A stretch of 64,000 bases of DNA from VAZQ01 sp963739175 (GTDB lineage: Bacteria; Pseudomonadota; Alphaproteobacteria; Rhizobiales; Xanthobacteraceae), in NCBI GenBank assembly GCA_963739175.1, contig CAVTZH010000011.1:372001-436000 (forward strand). The letters are read 5' to 3'. Shown piece by piece: positions 1 through 9,927 of the stretch. Position 1 is the stretch's first letter. Each line of letters opens with the position of its first letter. The notes under the pieces are model-generated. The model was given only the letters and a program-made list of their open reading frames with translations. It made no database searches and was not told the origin of the DNA. A program made the position numbers and the translations under genes.

Positions 1-268
1 TCGCAACGACGTAAGGCACCTCGCCGGCGAAAGCCGGATGATAGACGCGGTGGAAGGTCACGAAACTGTAGACCTTGCCGCGGCCGGACACCGTCTTGAA
101 GTCAAAGTCGACCGCCAGGCAGTTCGGACAGGATCGCGACGGCGGAAACCAGAATTTTCCGCAGGCATTGCATTTCGGCAGCGCCAGCTCATGGCGCTTG
201 GCGGCCTCCCAATACGGCACCGACTCCGGCGCGGGCTTCGGGACGGGCTTGCGGGCACGGTCGCTCAT
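1..268 (-). CDS. DUF35 OB-fold/zinc-ribbon protein, thiolase partner (partial)
   Basis: The frame starts with ATG at 268 and runs off the left edge, so only about 89 residues are visible. A four-cysteine zinc ribbon is present as CxxC at residues 33-36 and CPNC at 47-50, followed by the start of the OB-fold (VSGRGKVYSFVTFHRVYHP). This is the DUF35 (ChsH2-like) family, whose members form complexes with thiolase-like or hydratase proteins and act on acyl-CoA substrates. Its ATG overlaps the TGA of the thiolase gene by one base, so the two are very likely translationally coupled and form a complex. The C-terminus lies outside the window. Confidence 0.9.
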   Translation of the reverse strand, partial: MSDRARKPVPKPAPESVPYWEAAKRHELALPKCNACGKFWFPPSRSCPNCLAVDFDFKTVSGRGKVYSFVTFHRVYHPAFAGEVPYVVA

Positions 269-1449
269 CACGCCCTCCCCAGGATCAAGGTGGAGTGGCA
301 GACCTGGTTGCCGCCGTGGCCGGAGACGAGCGCGATCTCGGCGTCCTTCACCTGCCGCTCGGCCGGATAGGTGTGGCGCATCTGCCGCGCGCCTTCGACC
401 ACCTGCAGCATGCCCTCCACATGCGCTTCCGAGAGCTGACCGCCCGAGGTGTTGGTCGGCAGCCGTCCGCCCATGCGCAGCGCGCCGGAGGCGACGAAAT
501 CGCCGCCCTCGCCTTTCTTGCAGAAGCCGTAGTCCTCGAGCTGCGTCATCACCATGTAGGTGAAGCAGTCATAGATCTGCGCGGTGTCGACGTCGTCGGG
601 CCCGACGCCGGCCATCTTGTAGGCGATCTCGCCGCTCTGCTTCGCCGCCGTCACCACCATGTTGTCGTCGTTGAACCAGCCGCGCAGATTGTTGAAGCTG
701 CCGAACCCCTTGATCAGCACCGGCGGCTGCTTGAGGTCGCGGGCGCGTTCGCGGCTGGTGACGATCACGGCGCCGGCGCCGTCGCTGCGCAGGCTGCAAT
801 CGTAGAGCCCGAACGGCGACACGATCTGCGGCGCCTCGTGATATTGCGCCATGCTCAGCGGTTTCTTCATCTGCGCGTCGGGATTGCGCAGCGCATGCTC
901 GCGGCAGGCCACCGCGACCTCGCCGAACTGGTCGCGGGTGGTGCCGTAGAGATGCATGTGGCGCGTCGCACCGAAGGCATGCGCGGCGACCGCGCCGAAG
1001 TAGCCGTATTCCGGCGCGAACTCCTTCGGCAGCTGATCGTCGGGCGTGGTCTGGTTCTTCACCCGCGCCTCTTCCGACGAGTGTGTGCGCGACCAGGAAT
1101 CGCGGCCGTAGCCGCAGATCACGGTCGACGCCATGCCGGCCTTGATCGCCATCGAGGCGATCGCGACGGCGAGGATCTGGCTCGCGCCGCCATTGTCGAG
1201 CGAGGTCGAGAATTTCACGTTGATGCCGAGCCGCGCGCCGATCTGCTGATGGTGGCTGTAGATGTCGTCCGGCCCGCGGCAGACGATGCCGTCGATGTCC
1301 TTCACGTTGATCCCGGAATCGGCGATCGCGTTGCGCATCGCCTCGACCAGGAGATCGAGGCTCGACACGCCCGGCACCCGCCCGAGCCGGCTGTGGCCGG
1401 TTCCGACAATGGCGCAGGCGTCGCGCAGCTCGCGGGATGGTTCGATCAT
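268..1449 (-). CDS. Thiolase-like (SCP2-type) acetyl-CoA acetyltransferase family protein
   Basis: 393 residues from ATG 1449, chosen because GGAGAA lies five bases upstream and the N-terminus then begins just before the conserved CAIVGTGHSRLG strand. The fold signatures of non-decarboxylating thiolases of the lipid-transfer (SCP-x) type are present, including the C-terminal NTSGGQLSEAHVEG and SGHGGNQVCHSTLILGR segments. The usual nucleophilic Cys region reads LDNGGASQ, so the classical catalytic Cys is not evident. This is common in thiolase homologues that partner with DUF35 proteins, where the chemistry may be acyl-CoA cleavage or aldol-type. It probably performs the last carbon-chain step of the operon's pathway. 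Confidence 0.88.
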   Translation of the reverse strand: MIEPSRELRDACAIVGTGHSRLGRVPGVSSLDLLVEAMRNAIADSGINVKDIDGIVCRGPDDIYSHHQQIGARLGINVKFSTSLDNGGASQILAVAIASMAIKAGMASTVICGYGRDSWSRTHSSEEARVKNQTTPDDQLPKEFAPEYGYFGAVAAHAFGATRHMHLYGTTRDQFGEVAVACREHALRNPDAQMKKPLSMAQYHEAPQIVSPFGLYDCSLRSDGAGAVIVTSRERARDLKQPPVLIKGFGSFNNLRGWFNDDNMVVTAAKQSGEIAYKMAGVGPDDVDTAQIYDCFTYMVMTQLEDYGFCKKGEGGDFVASGALRMGGRLPTNTSGGQLSEAHVEGMLQVVEGARQMRHTYPAERQVKDAEIALVSGHGGNQVCHSTLILGRA

Positions 1450-1493
1450 GATTGTTTCTCCGTCATGCGTTACGTTTCTTACTTTCTGCGGGA

Positions 1494-2579
1494 TCAACGG
1501 AACAGCTCCTCGACGATCTTCGCTGATGGCTCGGTGTTCGAATGCAAGTCTTCAGGCGTGACAAAATTCTCCTGCACGCCGGCTCTGGACGGGACGATCG
1601 GTGCGATCTGGGGAAGCGGATCGACATCGGGGCGCACCGGCAGGTATTCGGCCGCAGCGAGAATTGCCTGCCCTTCCTTGGACAATAGAAAGTCCATCAG
1701 CAACAGCGCTGCATGCGGGTGCCGTGAGCCCTTGGGGATGATGAGCGTGCCGGACGCGCTTGCGACCGGCGGCAGCAGCTGCGCGGCGACCGGCGCGCCC
1801 TTGCCGGCGCTGATGAGCGGATGGTGGGCAAAAATCTGGATCGCAATCGCATATTCGCCGGCGATCACCCGATCGACCAATGTCCGCGGATTGCCTGCAC
1901 CGAAATTGACGATGCCCTGCGTCCGTAGTTGTCGCAGATACGCCATCGCCTTGTCCTCGCCCCAGCTCAGGCGAAGATTGGTGATGAACAATGGCGCACC
2001 GACCGGAGTCAGGGCCGGCCAGGCCATCTTGCCCTTCCATTTCGGGTCCAGCAGGTCCGTGTAGCTTTTCGGTTCCGTGCCGGCTGGAACGAGCCGCGTG
2101 TTGTAGGCGATGCCGAAATAGCTCATCCGCGTCGGCGCCCACAGCCGGCGGGGATCGCGCATATAGTCCGGGATATCGGCGAGTTGCGACGACCAGATCG
2201 GCTGTGCCACGCCGGCGCGCACGGCAAGCTCGCCGACGCCGGTGCCTTCGATCACGTCGGCCACGAGGTTGTTGGCGCGCATTTCAGCCGACACCCTCGT
2301 CAAGATGTCCTCCGAGTCGGCGCGCCAATGCGCCATCTTGATGAACGGGTACTTCTTCTGGAACGCCGTCGTCAGCGGACGAAGCGCCTGATTGACGATC
2401 ATTCCGGAGTAATAGGTGACGCGCCCTTCCCGTTTCGCACCCTCGATCAGTCGCTGCGTGCGCTCCGGCCCCGTGTAGGTCAGGATGTCGTCCGGTGCCT
2501 GCGCCAACACCGCCGTCGCCGACAAGCACATCACCAGCGACACGACCGAAGCGACTGCTGCGTGGGTAACGCGAACCAC
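1494..2579 (-). CDS. ABC transporter substrate-binding protein, Fe(III)/PotD-like family 1
   Basis: 361 residues with a GTG start at 2579, one base after the TAA of the enolase-superfamily gene; AGGAG lies about nine bases upstream inside that gene. A Sec signal peptide occupies roughly residues 1-26 and ends in ATAVLAQA. The body is an extracellular solute-binding protein of the FbpA/AfuA/2-aminoethylphosphonate type (GAKREGRVTYYSG, AYNTRLVPAGTEPKSYTDLL, PKGSRHPHAALLLMDF). It is clearly paralogous to the receptor at 6644-7723, sharing SAEMRANNLVAD, EGTGVGELA and IFAHHPLIS. It should deliver a ligand to the permease at 4868-6605. The ligand is unknown; nothing requires it to be iron. Confidence 0.9.
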   Translation of the reverse strand: MVRVTHAAVASVVSLVMCLSATAVLAQAPDDILTYTGPERTQRLIEGAKREGRVTYYSGMIVNQALRPLTTAFQKKYPFIKMAHWRADSEDILTRVSAEMRANNLVADVIEGTGVGELAVRAGVAQPIWSSQLADIPDYMRDPRRLWAPTRMSYFGIAYNTRLVPAGTEPKSYTDLLDPKWKGKMAWPALTPVGAPLFITNLRLSWGEDKAMAYLRQLRTQGIVNFGAGNPRTLVDRVIAGEYAIAIQIFAHHPLISAGKGAPVAAQLLPPVASASGTLIIPKGSRHPHAALLLMDFLLSKEGQAILAAAEYLPVRPDVDPLPQIAPIVPSRAGVQENFVTPEDLHSNTEPSAKIVEELFR

Positions 2580-2580
2580 G

Positions 2581-3679
2581 TTAGGCGCTCCTGCGCTGAC
2601 TCTCGGCTCTGGCCGCTTTCGGGGTCACGCCGCATCCGATCGCATCGGAAAGGTGCAAGACGCCGTCGACGAGCTTGAGGCCCTCCCAGGGGTCTTCCGC
2701 CAGACCGTCGAACTCGGAAAGCTCGGACGCGTACCAGATGCCCGGCAGCGCGGCCGCCAAATGCATGGCGTGCGCGGCGAGCAGCATCGGCCCGACATGC
2801 GCGCCCATCCGGTACCTCACGCCGCCGGCGTCGCAGATTTGCGCCGCGGCATATGTTTTTCGCAGGCCGCCGAGCTTGGTGATCTTCAGGCTGATCGCAT
2901 CGACGATGCGATCCCTGACCAGGATCATGACCTGATCGAGCGAGTACGCCGCCTCGTCGGCTTCGACCGTGATCGGCACCGCCTGCGTGACCGCTTTCAG
3001 GCCTACGAGGTCTTTGACCTCGACCGGCTGCTCCGCCAGGTCGATCTTGTAAGGCGCCATCAGATTGAGCGCGCGGATCGCATCCTTGGCGGCGTAGGAC
3101 TGGTTGGCGTCGATGGTGAGATGCGCGTCCGGCCCGAGCTCGGCGCGGATGGCGCGGACGCGCTCCACGTCCTCCTCGACCTCGCCATGCACCTTGATCT
3201 TGAAATGCCGGACGCCCTTGTCGGCCAGCGCGCGCGCATTCTTCGCCATGTCGATCGGCGACTTGATCGGCAGGATGCGCAGGCTCGCGAACTCGCGCAC
3301 CGCCGGCCCGCCGAACAGATCGCACAGCGGCACGCCGAGCTGGCGTGCGCGCAGGTCGTGCAGCGCGCAATCGATGCCGGATTTCGCCTGGTTGTTGCCC
3401 ATCATGACCTGGTCGAGGTCGTCCAGGATGCTGGCGATCTCGCGCGAAGTCGCGCCCGATCAGGCGCGTGCTCAAGCGGTCGAGCGCGCCCTTCACCGCT
3501 TCATGCGGCGCGCCGTAGTGGTTCATGGTCGAGGCGTAGCCATAGCCGACGGTGCCGTCCTCGCTTCGGATGTTGACGATCCAGCCCTCGGTCGCCGGGT
3601 TCGCCGCCAGTGCGAATTTCCAGTCTTTGTCTTTTTTCGGCAGAACCAATTCCTCGATGCGCACCTCGGTGATCTTCAT
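2581..3679 (-). CDS. Mandelate racemase/muconate-lactonizing (enolase superfamily) protein, one frame break
   Basis: The N-terminal capping domain starts at ATG 3679 (MKITEVRIEELVLPKK). The frame breaks near 3450, where restoring one GC to GCGC gives a continuous DFAREIASILDDLD segment; the barrel domain then follows to the TAA at 2581. Enolase-superfamily residues are visible: a KxK pair in HFKIKVHGE, metal ligands in DANQSY, LAEQP and VEADEA, and a late AHVGP loop. About 365 residues when repaired, normal for the family. Reactions in this family start by abstracting a proton alpha to a carboxylate (racemisation, dehydration or cycloisomerisation). The substrate is not predictable from sequence, but the operon suggests a carboxylic acid imported by the adjacent ABC system. 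Confidence 0.85.
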
Positions 3680-3703
3680 TGGCGTTTCTCTCCCTTGTTT
3701 CTT

Positions 3704-4840
3704 CTATTCAGCGGCAGTGGCGGCGGCGCGATGCTGCGGTTCACGCAATCCCGCGCGTTCCATGCGCGGCAGCAGTTCGTCCCTGATGTGCGGAAAGTCG
3801 TTGACGTAGTTGATCATGCCCATGGCAAAGCCATCGAGCCCGACGCCATTGAGCCGCTGCATCGTCTCCACCGCGTCGTCGTAGCTGCCCACAATCGGCA
3901 CACCGGCGCCGCTGATCAGGCGGGCCTTGAGCTTTTCTTCGTCCTCCTTGAGCCAGGAATTGATCCGGGAGCCGCGCAGGTTGAAGGCGTACTCCGCCAA
4001 CTCCCAGTCGCCCTGCTCGTAGACGATGTAGTGGTGGTAGTCCTCCGCCTCCTTGCGGGTGCGCCTTACCATCAGATGGCAGCTCGCGAAGATGTTGCGC
4101 AACTGTCCGGGCGGCGCGGCGTCGCGGAAGAACTTGAGCTTTTGCTGCAAATCCTCGAGCTTGGGCGGCACCGTCGTGAACAGGCAGTCCGCATTGTTGG
4201 CCGCGAACGTCCGGCCGGTTTCCGAATTCCCCGCGCTCACCAGGATGGGGCGGGTTCCCCACCACGGTTTCGGCTTGCTGCGCACGGCCTTGAGCTTGTA
4301 GTGGCGGCCGTCGAAGTCGAACGGCGCGTCCTCCGACCAGATGCGGTTGACGATCTCGAGCCACTCGTCGGCGTAGTCGTAGCGGCCGTCGTGATCGCCG
4401 AGCGGCACGCCCATCATGCCGAACTCGATCGGGTTCCAGCCCGAGACGACGTTGAGGCCGAAACGCCCGTGACCGATGTGATCGGCCGTCACCATCTGCT
4501 TGGCGGCAAAGACCGGATTGACGAAGGCGACATGCAGCGTGCCGAAGGTCGTGATCTCCTGCGTCGAGGCGAGCAGTCCACACGCCCATGCGATCGTTTC
4601 GAACGTCGTGCCCTGGGTGTCGCTCGAGCCCTGATATCCGTGCCAGCGGCCGATCGGCAGCAGGAACTCGAGCCCGGCCTCGTCGGCGAGCTTTGCCGCC
4701 GTGACGTTGTTGTCCCAGGACGCGTCCCAGCTCTCGGGCGCCTTGGTCAGGCTCAGTCCGCCCTTGCAGTTCATCCCGAACAGGCCGAGCTTGAACTTGT
4801 TCTTGTTGTAGATCCGGGTTTCGTCTCGGTTCTTCGCCAT
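3704..4840 (-). CDS. LLM-class flavin-dependent monooxygenase (SfnG/RutA/SsuD-like)
   Basis: 378 residues starting MAKNRDETRIYNKNKFKLG. Bacterial-luciferase-like TIM barrel with characteristic blocks DHIGHGRFGLNVVSGWNPIE, GDHDGRYDYADEWLEIV and ILVSAGNSETGRTFAA. These place it with FMNH2-dependent monooxygenases such as dimethylsulfone monooxygenase, alkanesulfonate monooxygenase and pyrimidine monooxygenase RutA. Such enzymes use reduced flavin and O2 and need a flavin reductase, which is not encoded nearby. The gene sits between the enolase-superfamily gene and the permease gene, with short gaps, in the same leftward operon, so it probably oxidises the imported compound. Desulfonation or ring/amide cleavage are possibilities I cannot separate. 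Confidence 0.88.
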   Translation of the reverse strand: MAKNRDETRIYNKNKFKLGLFGMNCKGGLSLTKAPESWDASWDNNVTAAKLADEAGLEFLLPIGRWHGYQGSSDTQGTTFETIAWACGLLASTQEITTFGTLHVAFVNPVFAAKQMVTADHIGHGRFGLNVVSGWNPIEFGMMGVPLGDHDGRYDYADEWLEIVNRIWSEDAPFDFDGRHYKLKAVRSKPKPWWGTRPILVSAGNSETGRTFAANNADCLFTTVPPKLEDLQQKLKFFRDAAPPGQLRNIFASCHLMVRRTRKEAEDYHHYIVYEQGDWELAEYAFNLRGSRINSWLKEDEEKLKARLISGAGVPIVGSYDDAVETMQRLNGVGLDGFAMGMINYVNDFPHIRDELLPRMERAGLREPQHRAAATAAE

Positions 4841-4867
4841 CGTCGGAACTCCGTTAGACCGAACGGC

Positions 4868-6605
4868 TCACGTCGCCATCTGGTGGCGGCGCGTCAGCAT
4901 GTGGAAGACCACGCTGACGGCCGTCATGAGCAACATCCACAATACGCCCATGGATGCGAGTTCGGTGACCTGCCCATTCTGCCAGAGCTCGAAGAGCGTG
5001 ACAGCCATCACTTCGGAGCCCGGGCCAACCAGCAACAGCGGCAGCGAGACCGCCTGGACCGACAGCAGGAATACCAGCAACCACGAGTTAATAAGGGTCG
5101 GGGCCAAGAGCGGGAGCACGACGCGCCGGAACACCGAGGCGCCCGATGCGCCCGACACCGCCGCCTGCCCTTCAAGGTCGGGTTGAATCTGCAGTGCGCC
5201 CGCGTACGCATAACGCATGCCATAGGACAGGTAGCGCACCGAGGACGCGATAATGATTGACAGCAATGTCCCGTAGAGCGGCACCGGTAAATTCACGAAG
5301 ATGTTGAGAAACGCGACGCCCAGAATGATCGCCGGAAAGACCAGCGGCAGCATGGTGAGGTGGTCGAGCAGAACGGCACCCTTCACCTGCCGCACGACCA
5401 GCCATGCGCACAGCGCCGTAAACGGCACGACGATTGTCGCGGTCGAGGCACCCAGGATCAGCGTGTTCAAAATCGAATCGCGGAACGAGCCGGGCCCGAA
5501 CAGCACGGAATAATTGTCGAGCGACATCCTGTTCCACGAACTCGAGGCTGACGCCTTCATAGAACGGCAGGAACGAGGTGAACACGAGGATCGCGGCCGG
5601 GATCACCGTCACGAACATGAACAGCACGAACAGCAACGCCGAGCAAAGATACTTCCACCCGCCAAGATCGACGATGCGCGGCCGAAATCCCTTGCCGGTG
5701 ATCGTCTGGTAGCGGTGCGCATTGCGCGCGAGATTGTTCTGCCAGATCAGCAGCACCGTCACGATGAGGATCAGGCAGATGGAATAGGCGCCCAACTCGC
5801 CGTAGTTGGGCGCTCCGGTCCGGCGCGCGCTTTGATAGATCGTGGTCGTCAGAACGTTGATGTTGCCAGCCAGCCCGACCAGCGCCGGAACCTCGAAGGA
5901 TTCGAAGGTCCTGATGAAGATCAGCATCGCCAGCGCGCAAATCGCCGGCACCCCCATCCGGATCGTGACCTCCCAGAATGCCCGCAGCGGACTGGCGCCC
6001 GCAACGATGGCGGCTTCCTCGAACGACGCGTCCATCGACCGAAACACCGCCGACATCAGCAGAAAGGTAAGCGGGACGAAGCCGATGCCCTCGATCAGGA
6101 TCATGCCCCACATCGAGTAGACGTTGATGGCCTGAGGCTGTTGCGTGAGGATCGCGATCAGATCGTTCAGCGGCCCGGAGCGTCCCAGCAGCAGGAGCCA
6201 GGCGACCGTGTAGAGGATGTGCGGCACGCCGAGCGAGATGATCGCCCCGAAGAACGCCAGGTTGCGGCCGGGCGTGTTGGTGCGCTCCACGATCAGCGCC
6301 TGCACCGTGCCGATCACGATCGCGATCAACGCGGAGCCGAAGCTGTAGATCATGGTATTGTAGAGGCTCGGCAGGAAAAACCGCCCCGAGAACAGACCTT
6401 CGTAGAAGCGCAGCGTAAATGGACCGAGCGACCCGTCGGGCAGCGTCTCGTGCAGGCTGATGCGCAGGAGGAAGACTGCCGGCGGAACGATCAAGACCAG
6501 CAGGATCGCCGTCAGCACCGCCACCAGCGGGGAGATGGCAGGTATCTTCGGCCATGCCGCCAGAAACGGACCGGAAGGGGCGCGGCTGGCGGAACGAAGA
6601 GTCAC
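4868..6605 (-). CDS. ABC transporter permease, fused two-domain FbpB/ThiP type, one frame break
   Basis: Starts at ATG 6605 and contains two BPD_transp_1 domains of about six membrane segments each. The EAA-type loops are recognisable as EEAAIVAGASPLRAFWEV in the first half and EGQAAVSGASGASVFRRVVL in the second. The frame breaks near 5545; adding one GC to make AGCGCC gives GVSASSSWNRMSLDNY and joins the halves into about 578 residues, the normal fused length. It forms the channel for the two paralogous receptors at 1494-2579 and 6644-7723. No ATP-binding subunit is encoded in this cluster, so the importer must borrow an ATPase from elsewhere. Confidence 0.88.
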
Positions 6606-6643
6606 TTAACGGCACCTTCCGTAGACAACAGCGGTCGACCGCC

Positions 6644-7723
6644 TCACCGGAACATCTCGTCGAATATTTTCTGCGAGCTCTCGGTGTACTCATTGAGTTG
6701 ATCCGAGCCGATGAAAAGCTCCGGCACGCCGGCGCGCTGCGGGATCACCGAGGCCAGGATCTCCTTGGGCGGCACGTCCGAACGGACCGGAAAGTAGTCT
6801 GCGGCGGCGAGGATCTCCTGCCCTTCCTGGGACAGAATGAATTCGGCCAGCAGCAACGCCGCATGCGGATTGCGCACGCCCCTTGGAATGACCATCGTCC
6901 CGGCGGTGCTCGCGACCGGATCCATCAGCTGCGAATTGACCGGAGCTCCCTTTGCCCTGCTGATCAGCGGGTGATGCGCGAAGATGTTCAGCGCGATCGG
7001 GAACTCGCCGGCGATGACCCGATCGACCAGCGTGCGCGCGCTGCCGGCCCCGAAATTGATCACCTTCTGCGCCGCGAGCTTCTGGAAATATTCACGCGCC
7101 TTCGCCTCGCCCCTCGCCAGCCGGATGGTGGTGAGGAACAGCGGCGTGCCGCTCGAGGTCCCAATGCGCCAGGCAAGCTTGCCGCGCCAGCGCGGGTCGA
7201 GCAGGTCGTCGTAGCTCTTCGGCACCTCACCGGGCGGCACGAGGCGGGTGTTGTAGGCGATGCTGAAATAGCTGATCCGGGTGCTCGTCCAGTGTCCGCG
7301 CGCATCCCGGTAGCGCTCCGGCATCGCCTCGACCATGGGCGAGTAATAAGGCTGCGCGAATTTCGCCTCGATGGCGAGTTCGCCGACGCCGGTGCCTTCG
7401 ACCAGATCGGCGACAAGATTGTTCGCGCGCATCTCGGCCGAAATCTTGGCAATGATCTCCTCGGTGTCGCCGCGCCAGAACGACATCTTCACGAACGGAT
7501 ACTTCTTCATGAAGGCCTGCGCCAACGGACGCTGCGCCTGATTGACGATGGCCGCGGAATACAGGACGACCCGGCCTTCCTTGCGGGCCCCGTCAATGAT
7601 CATCTGCTCGCGGTTGGCGGCGCGGCTGGTGAGGATGTCCTGCGCGCCGGCGCCCGACATGCCCGCGGCCGCCGACGCAAGCGCGCACACCACCGTCGTG
7701 CAGACCACGATCGCAATATGCAC
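6644..7723 (-). CDS. ABC transporter substrate-binding protein, second paralogue
   Basis: 359 residues from a GTG at 7723, chosen because GGGGAGGG lies seven bases upstream and because it places a signal peptide (about residues 1-26, AAAGMSGAGAQD) at the N-terminus. It has the same family and domain layout as the receptor at 1494-2579, with matching blocks such as DGARKEGRVVLYSAAIVNQA, YNTRLVPPGEVPKSYDDL and GAGSARTLVDRVIAGEF. Two diverged receptors serving one permease suggests binding of two related ligands. It lies 38 bases upstream of the permease start and is probably cotranscribed with it. Confidence 0.9.
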   Translation of the reverse strand: MHIAIVVCTTVVCALASAAAGMSGAGAQDILTSRAANREQMIIDGARKEGRVVLYSAAIVNQAQRPLAQAFMKKYPFVKMSFWRGDTEEIIAKISAEMRANNLVADLVEGTGVGELAIEAKFAQPYYSPMVEAMPERYRDARGHWTSTRISYFSIAYNTRLVPPGEVPKSYDDLLDPRWRGKLAWRIGTSSGTPLFLTTIRLARGEAKAREYFQKLAAQKVINFGAGSARTLVDRVIAGEFPIALNIFAHHPLISRAKGAPVNSQLMDPVASTAGTMVIPRGVRNPHAALLLAEFILSQEGQEILAAADYFPVRSDVPPKEILASVIPQRAGVPELFIGSDQLNEYTESSQKIFDEMFR

Positions 7724-7758
7724 CGATATCCCTCCCCGGCCCTTGATTGGCCGTCGTG

Positions 7759-8806
7759 CTACTTCGCCATCTCCCGCAACCGCGCGGCCAGCGCCGGCGG
7801 CGCGCCGTAGACCCGGTCGAGCAGCGCGTTGATGGCCGCGCCGGTGACCGGATCGATCTCCATGTTCTGCGCCTTGGCGTCCTCCAGCAACGCCCGGTCC
7901 TTGACCGCGGCGTCGAAGGCGGCGCGCAACGCCTGCACGCGCTCGGCGGGTACCCCGGGCGGCAGCACGAACGGGCGACCCATCACCTGCTCGGCAAAGG
8001 CGATCTCGAACAATTGCTTGCCCTCGGGCGTCGGCATGATCTCGATCGCGGTCGGTATGTCGGGGAATTCCGCGTCGCGGCTCATGCCCATCTGCAGGAT
8101 CACCTTGGCGTAGCTCTTGAGCCAGGGCGCGATGCGGGCACGGAACGCCGCCGACGAGCCGCCGGAGACATGGCCGTCGACCTCGTTGCGCTCGACCGCC
8201 AGCAGCGCTCTCCTGCGAGCCGCCATAGCCGTCCACCACCTTGATCCTGGCGCCGTAGAGCACGTTGAGCATGCGCGGATAGATCGAGGTCGGCGCGCCG
8301 CGCGTGGTCGACGAAACCACGACCTCGATTTTCTTGAGATCGTCGATCGATTTGGCGCCCTTTTGCGTTCGCAGGACAAAGAGTCCGATCTCCTGCTGCG
8401 GCGAGCCGAGCCAGTGGAATTTGCGGGCGTCGAACTGCACCGCGGCGTTCTGGACATCGTAAAATTTGGCGAGCCCGTTATTGCGCGAGAGCCCGCCGAT
8501 GACGGTGCCGTCCTGCGCCGCCACGTTGTAGAGGAAGTTCGCGGCGCGGATGCCTTCGGCGCCGACCATGTTCTGCACCACGATCGACGGATTGCCCGGG
8601 ATGAAGCGCGGCATGTGCTTGGCCAGCAGCCGCGCATACTGGTCGTAGCCGCCGCCGACCGAGGCCGAGGTGATCAGCGTCAACCGCTTGCCTTTGTAGA
8701 ACTCGGCGGGCGACTGCGCCTGCGCCGACGCGGCGGCAAGCACGAGGCACGCCAGCACGACGACACCGAACCGGCCGCCCCTTATCGTCCGCATCCTATC
8801 GCTCAT
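7759..8806 (-). CDS. TctC/Bug-family tripartite tricarboxylate transporter receptor, one frame break
   Basis: Starts ATG 8806 with a signal peptide ending SAQAQS near residue 32 and the Bug-family N-terminus PAEFYKGKRLTLITSASVGG. The glycine-rich ligand loop and SVGGGYDQYARLLAKHMPR are typical. The frame breaks near 8215; restoring GC to make AGCGCGCTG gives SQESALLAVERNEVDGHV and the rest of the fold to LRLREMAK-type ending. About 348 residues. Family members bind carboxylates or amides in the periplasm. No TctA or TctB membrane gene is adjacent. The ATG overlaps the TGA of the CoA-transferase gene by four bases. Confidence 0.85.
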
Positions 8807-9927
8807 TCCCCAAGTATCTCACGGTTGTGCTCGCCAAGCTCCGGCGAAGGGCGCTCGACCCGCACGGGTGTGTCGGAAAGCCGCACGCCATTCCGCACCA
8901 GGTCGACCTCGCCGAGCTTCGGATGCGGCACGCGCACGCGCATGCCCAGGGTCTCGACCTGCGGATCGGCAAACACCTCGGCGAAATCATAGAGCGGGCC
9001 CGACGGAACGTCCTCCTCGGTCAAACGGCGCAGCCAATGCTCGCGATCCTTGGTGGCGAACACCGCGCTGAGCAACCCGTGCAGCACGTCGTAGTTCTTC
9101 TGCCGGCCCTTGCGCGGATTGAAGCGCGGGTCCTCGAGCCATTCCGGATGGCCGGCGACGCGGGTCAGCCCCTTCCAGAATTTCTCCGGCGACGAGAGAT
9201 GGATGACGAACGGCTTGCCGTCGCCGGCGACGAAGGCAAAGACCTGCGCAGTGTGCGTGCGGGTGGCGCGGTTCGGAACGTTGCCGTTCTCGAAGAAGCG
9301 CGCGGCGTTCTCGCCGATGAACGACACCGTCGCCTCAAGCAGCGACGTGTCGACGCGCTGGCCCTTCCCGGTGCGGTGGCGGGCCTGCAACGCCGCCAGG
9401 ATGCCGTTCGCCGCCACCATGCCGGCGAGATGATCGGAAAACGAAATGCCCATCGGCTTGGGCGCATCCATGTCGGTGAGCACGCTGAGCAGTCCGCCCA
9501 TCGCCTGCCCGACCGTGTCGTAGCCGGGCCGGTCCGCGAGCGGGCCGAAATTCCCGAAGCCCGTGATCGAGCACCAGATCAGCCGCGGATTGCCGGTGCG
9601 CAGCTCCTCGTAGCCGAGGCCGAGCCGCTCCAGCGTGCCGGGGCGGAAATTCTCGATCACCACGTCGGCGGTGGCGATCAGCTTCTTCGCCGCGGCCTTC
9701 CCCTTGTCGCTCTTGAGGTCGAGCACGACGCTCTTCTTGCTGCGGTTCACCGAGCCGAAGGTCGGTGAGTAGTCGACCGTGCCCCAGCCGCGGAACGGAT
9801 CGCCGGTGCCCGGCAGCTCGATCTTGATCACCTCGGCGCCGAAGTCGGCGAGCATCATCCCGGCATAGGGCCCGCTCACATAGTTCGCGAGCTCGATCAC
9901 GCGAATGCCGTCCAGCGCACCACCCAT
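8803..9927 (-). CDS. CaiB/BaiF family (class III) CoA-transferase
   Basis: 374 residues from ATG 9927, where AAGGGGC precedes and the family N-terminus GIRVIELANYVSGPYAGMML begins at once. An upstream in-frame start at 10014 would add unconserved residues and was rejected. Family blocks are clear: DFGAEVIKIELPGTGDPFRG, NRSKKSVVLDLKSDKGK, ENFRPGTLERLGLGYEELR and GYDTVGQAMGGLLS. The catalytic Asp common to class III transferases would be the D of GYDTVGQA. It moves CoA between carboxylic acids, probably activating the imported acid before the thiolase step. It is the first recognised gene of the leftward operon that reaches position 1. Confidence 0.92.
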   Translation of the reverse strand: MGGALDGIRVIELANYVSGPYAGMMLADFGAEVIKIELPGTGDPFRGWGTVDYSPTFGSVNRSKKSVVLDLKSDKGKAAAKKLIATADVVIENFRPGTLERLGLGYEELRTGNPRLIWCSITGFGNFGPLADRPGYDTVGQAMGGLLSVLTDMDAPKPMGISFSDHLAGMVAANGILAALQARHRTGKGQRVDTSLLEATVSFIGENAARFFENGNVPNRATRTHTAQVFAFVAGDGKPFVIHLSSPEKFWKGLTRVAGHPEWLEDPRFNPRKGRQKNYDVLHGLLSAVFATKDREHWLRRLTEEDVPSGPLYDFAEVFADPQVETLGMRVRVPHPKLGEVDLVRNGVRLSDTPVRVERPSPELGEHNREILGE

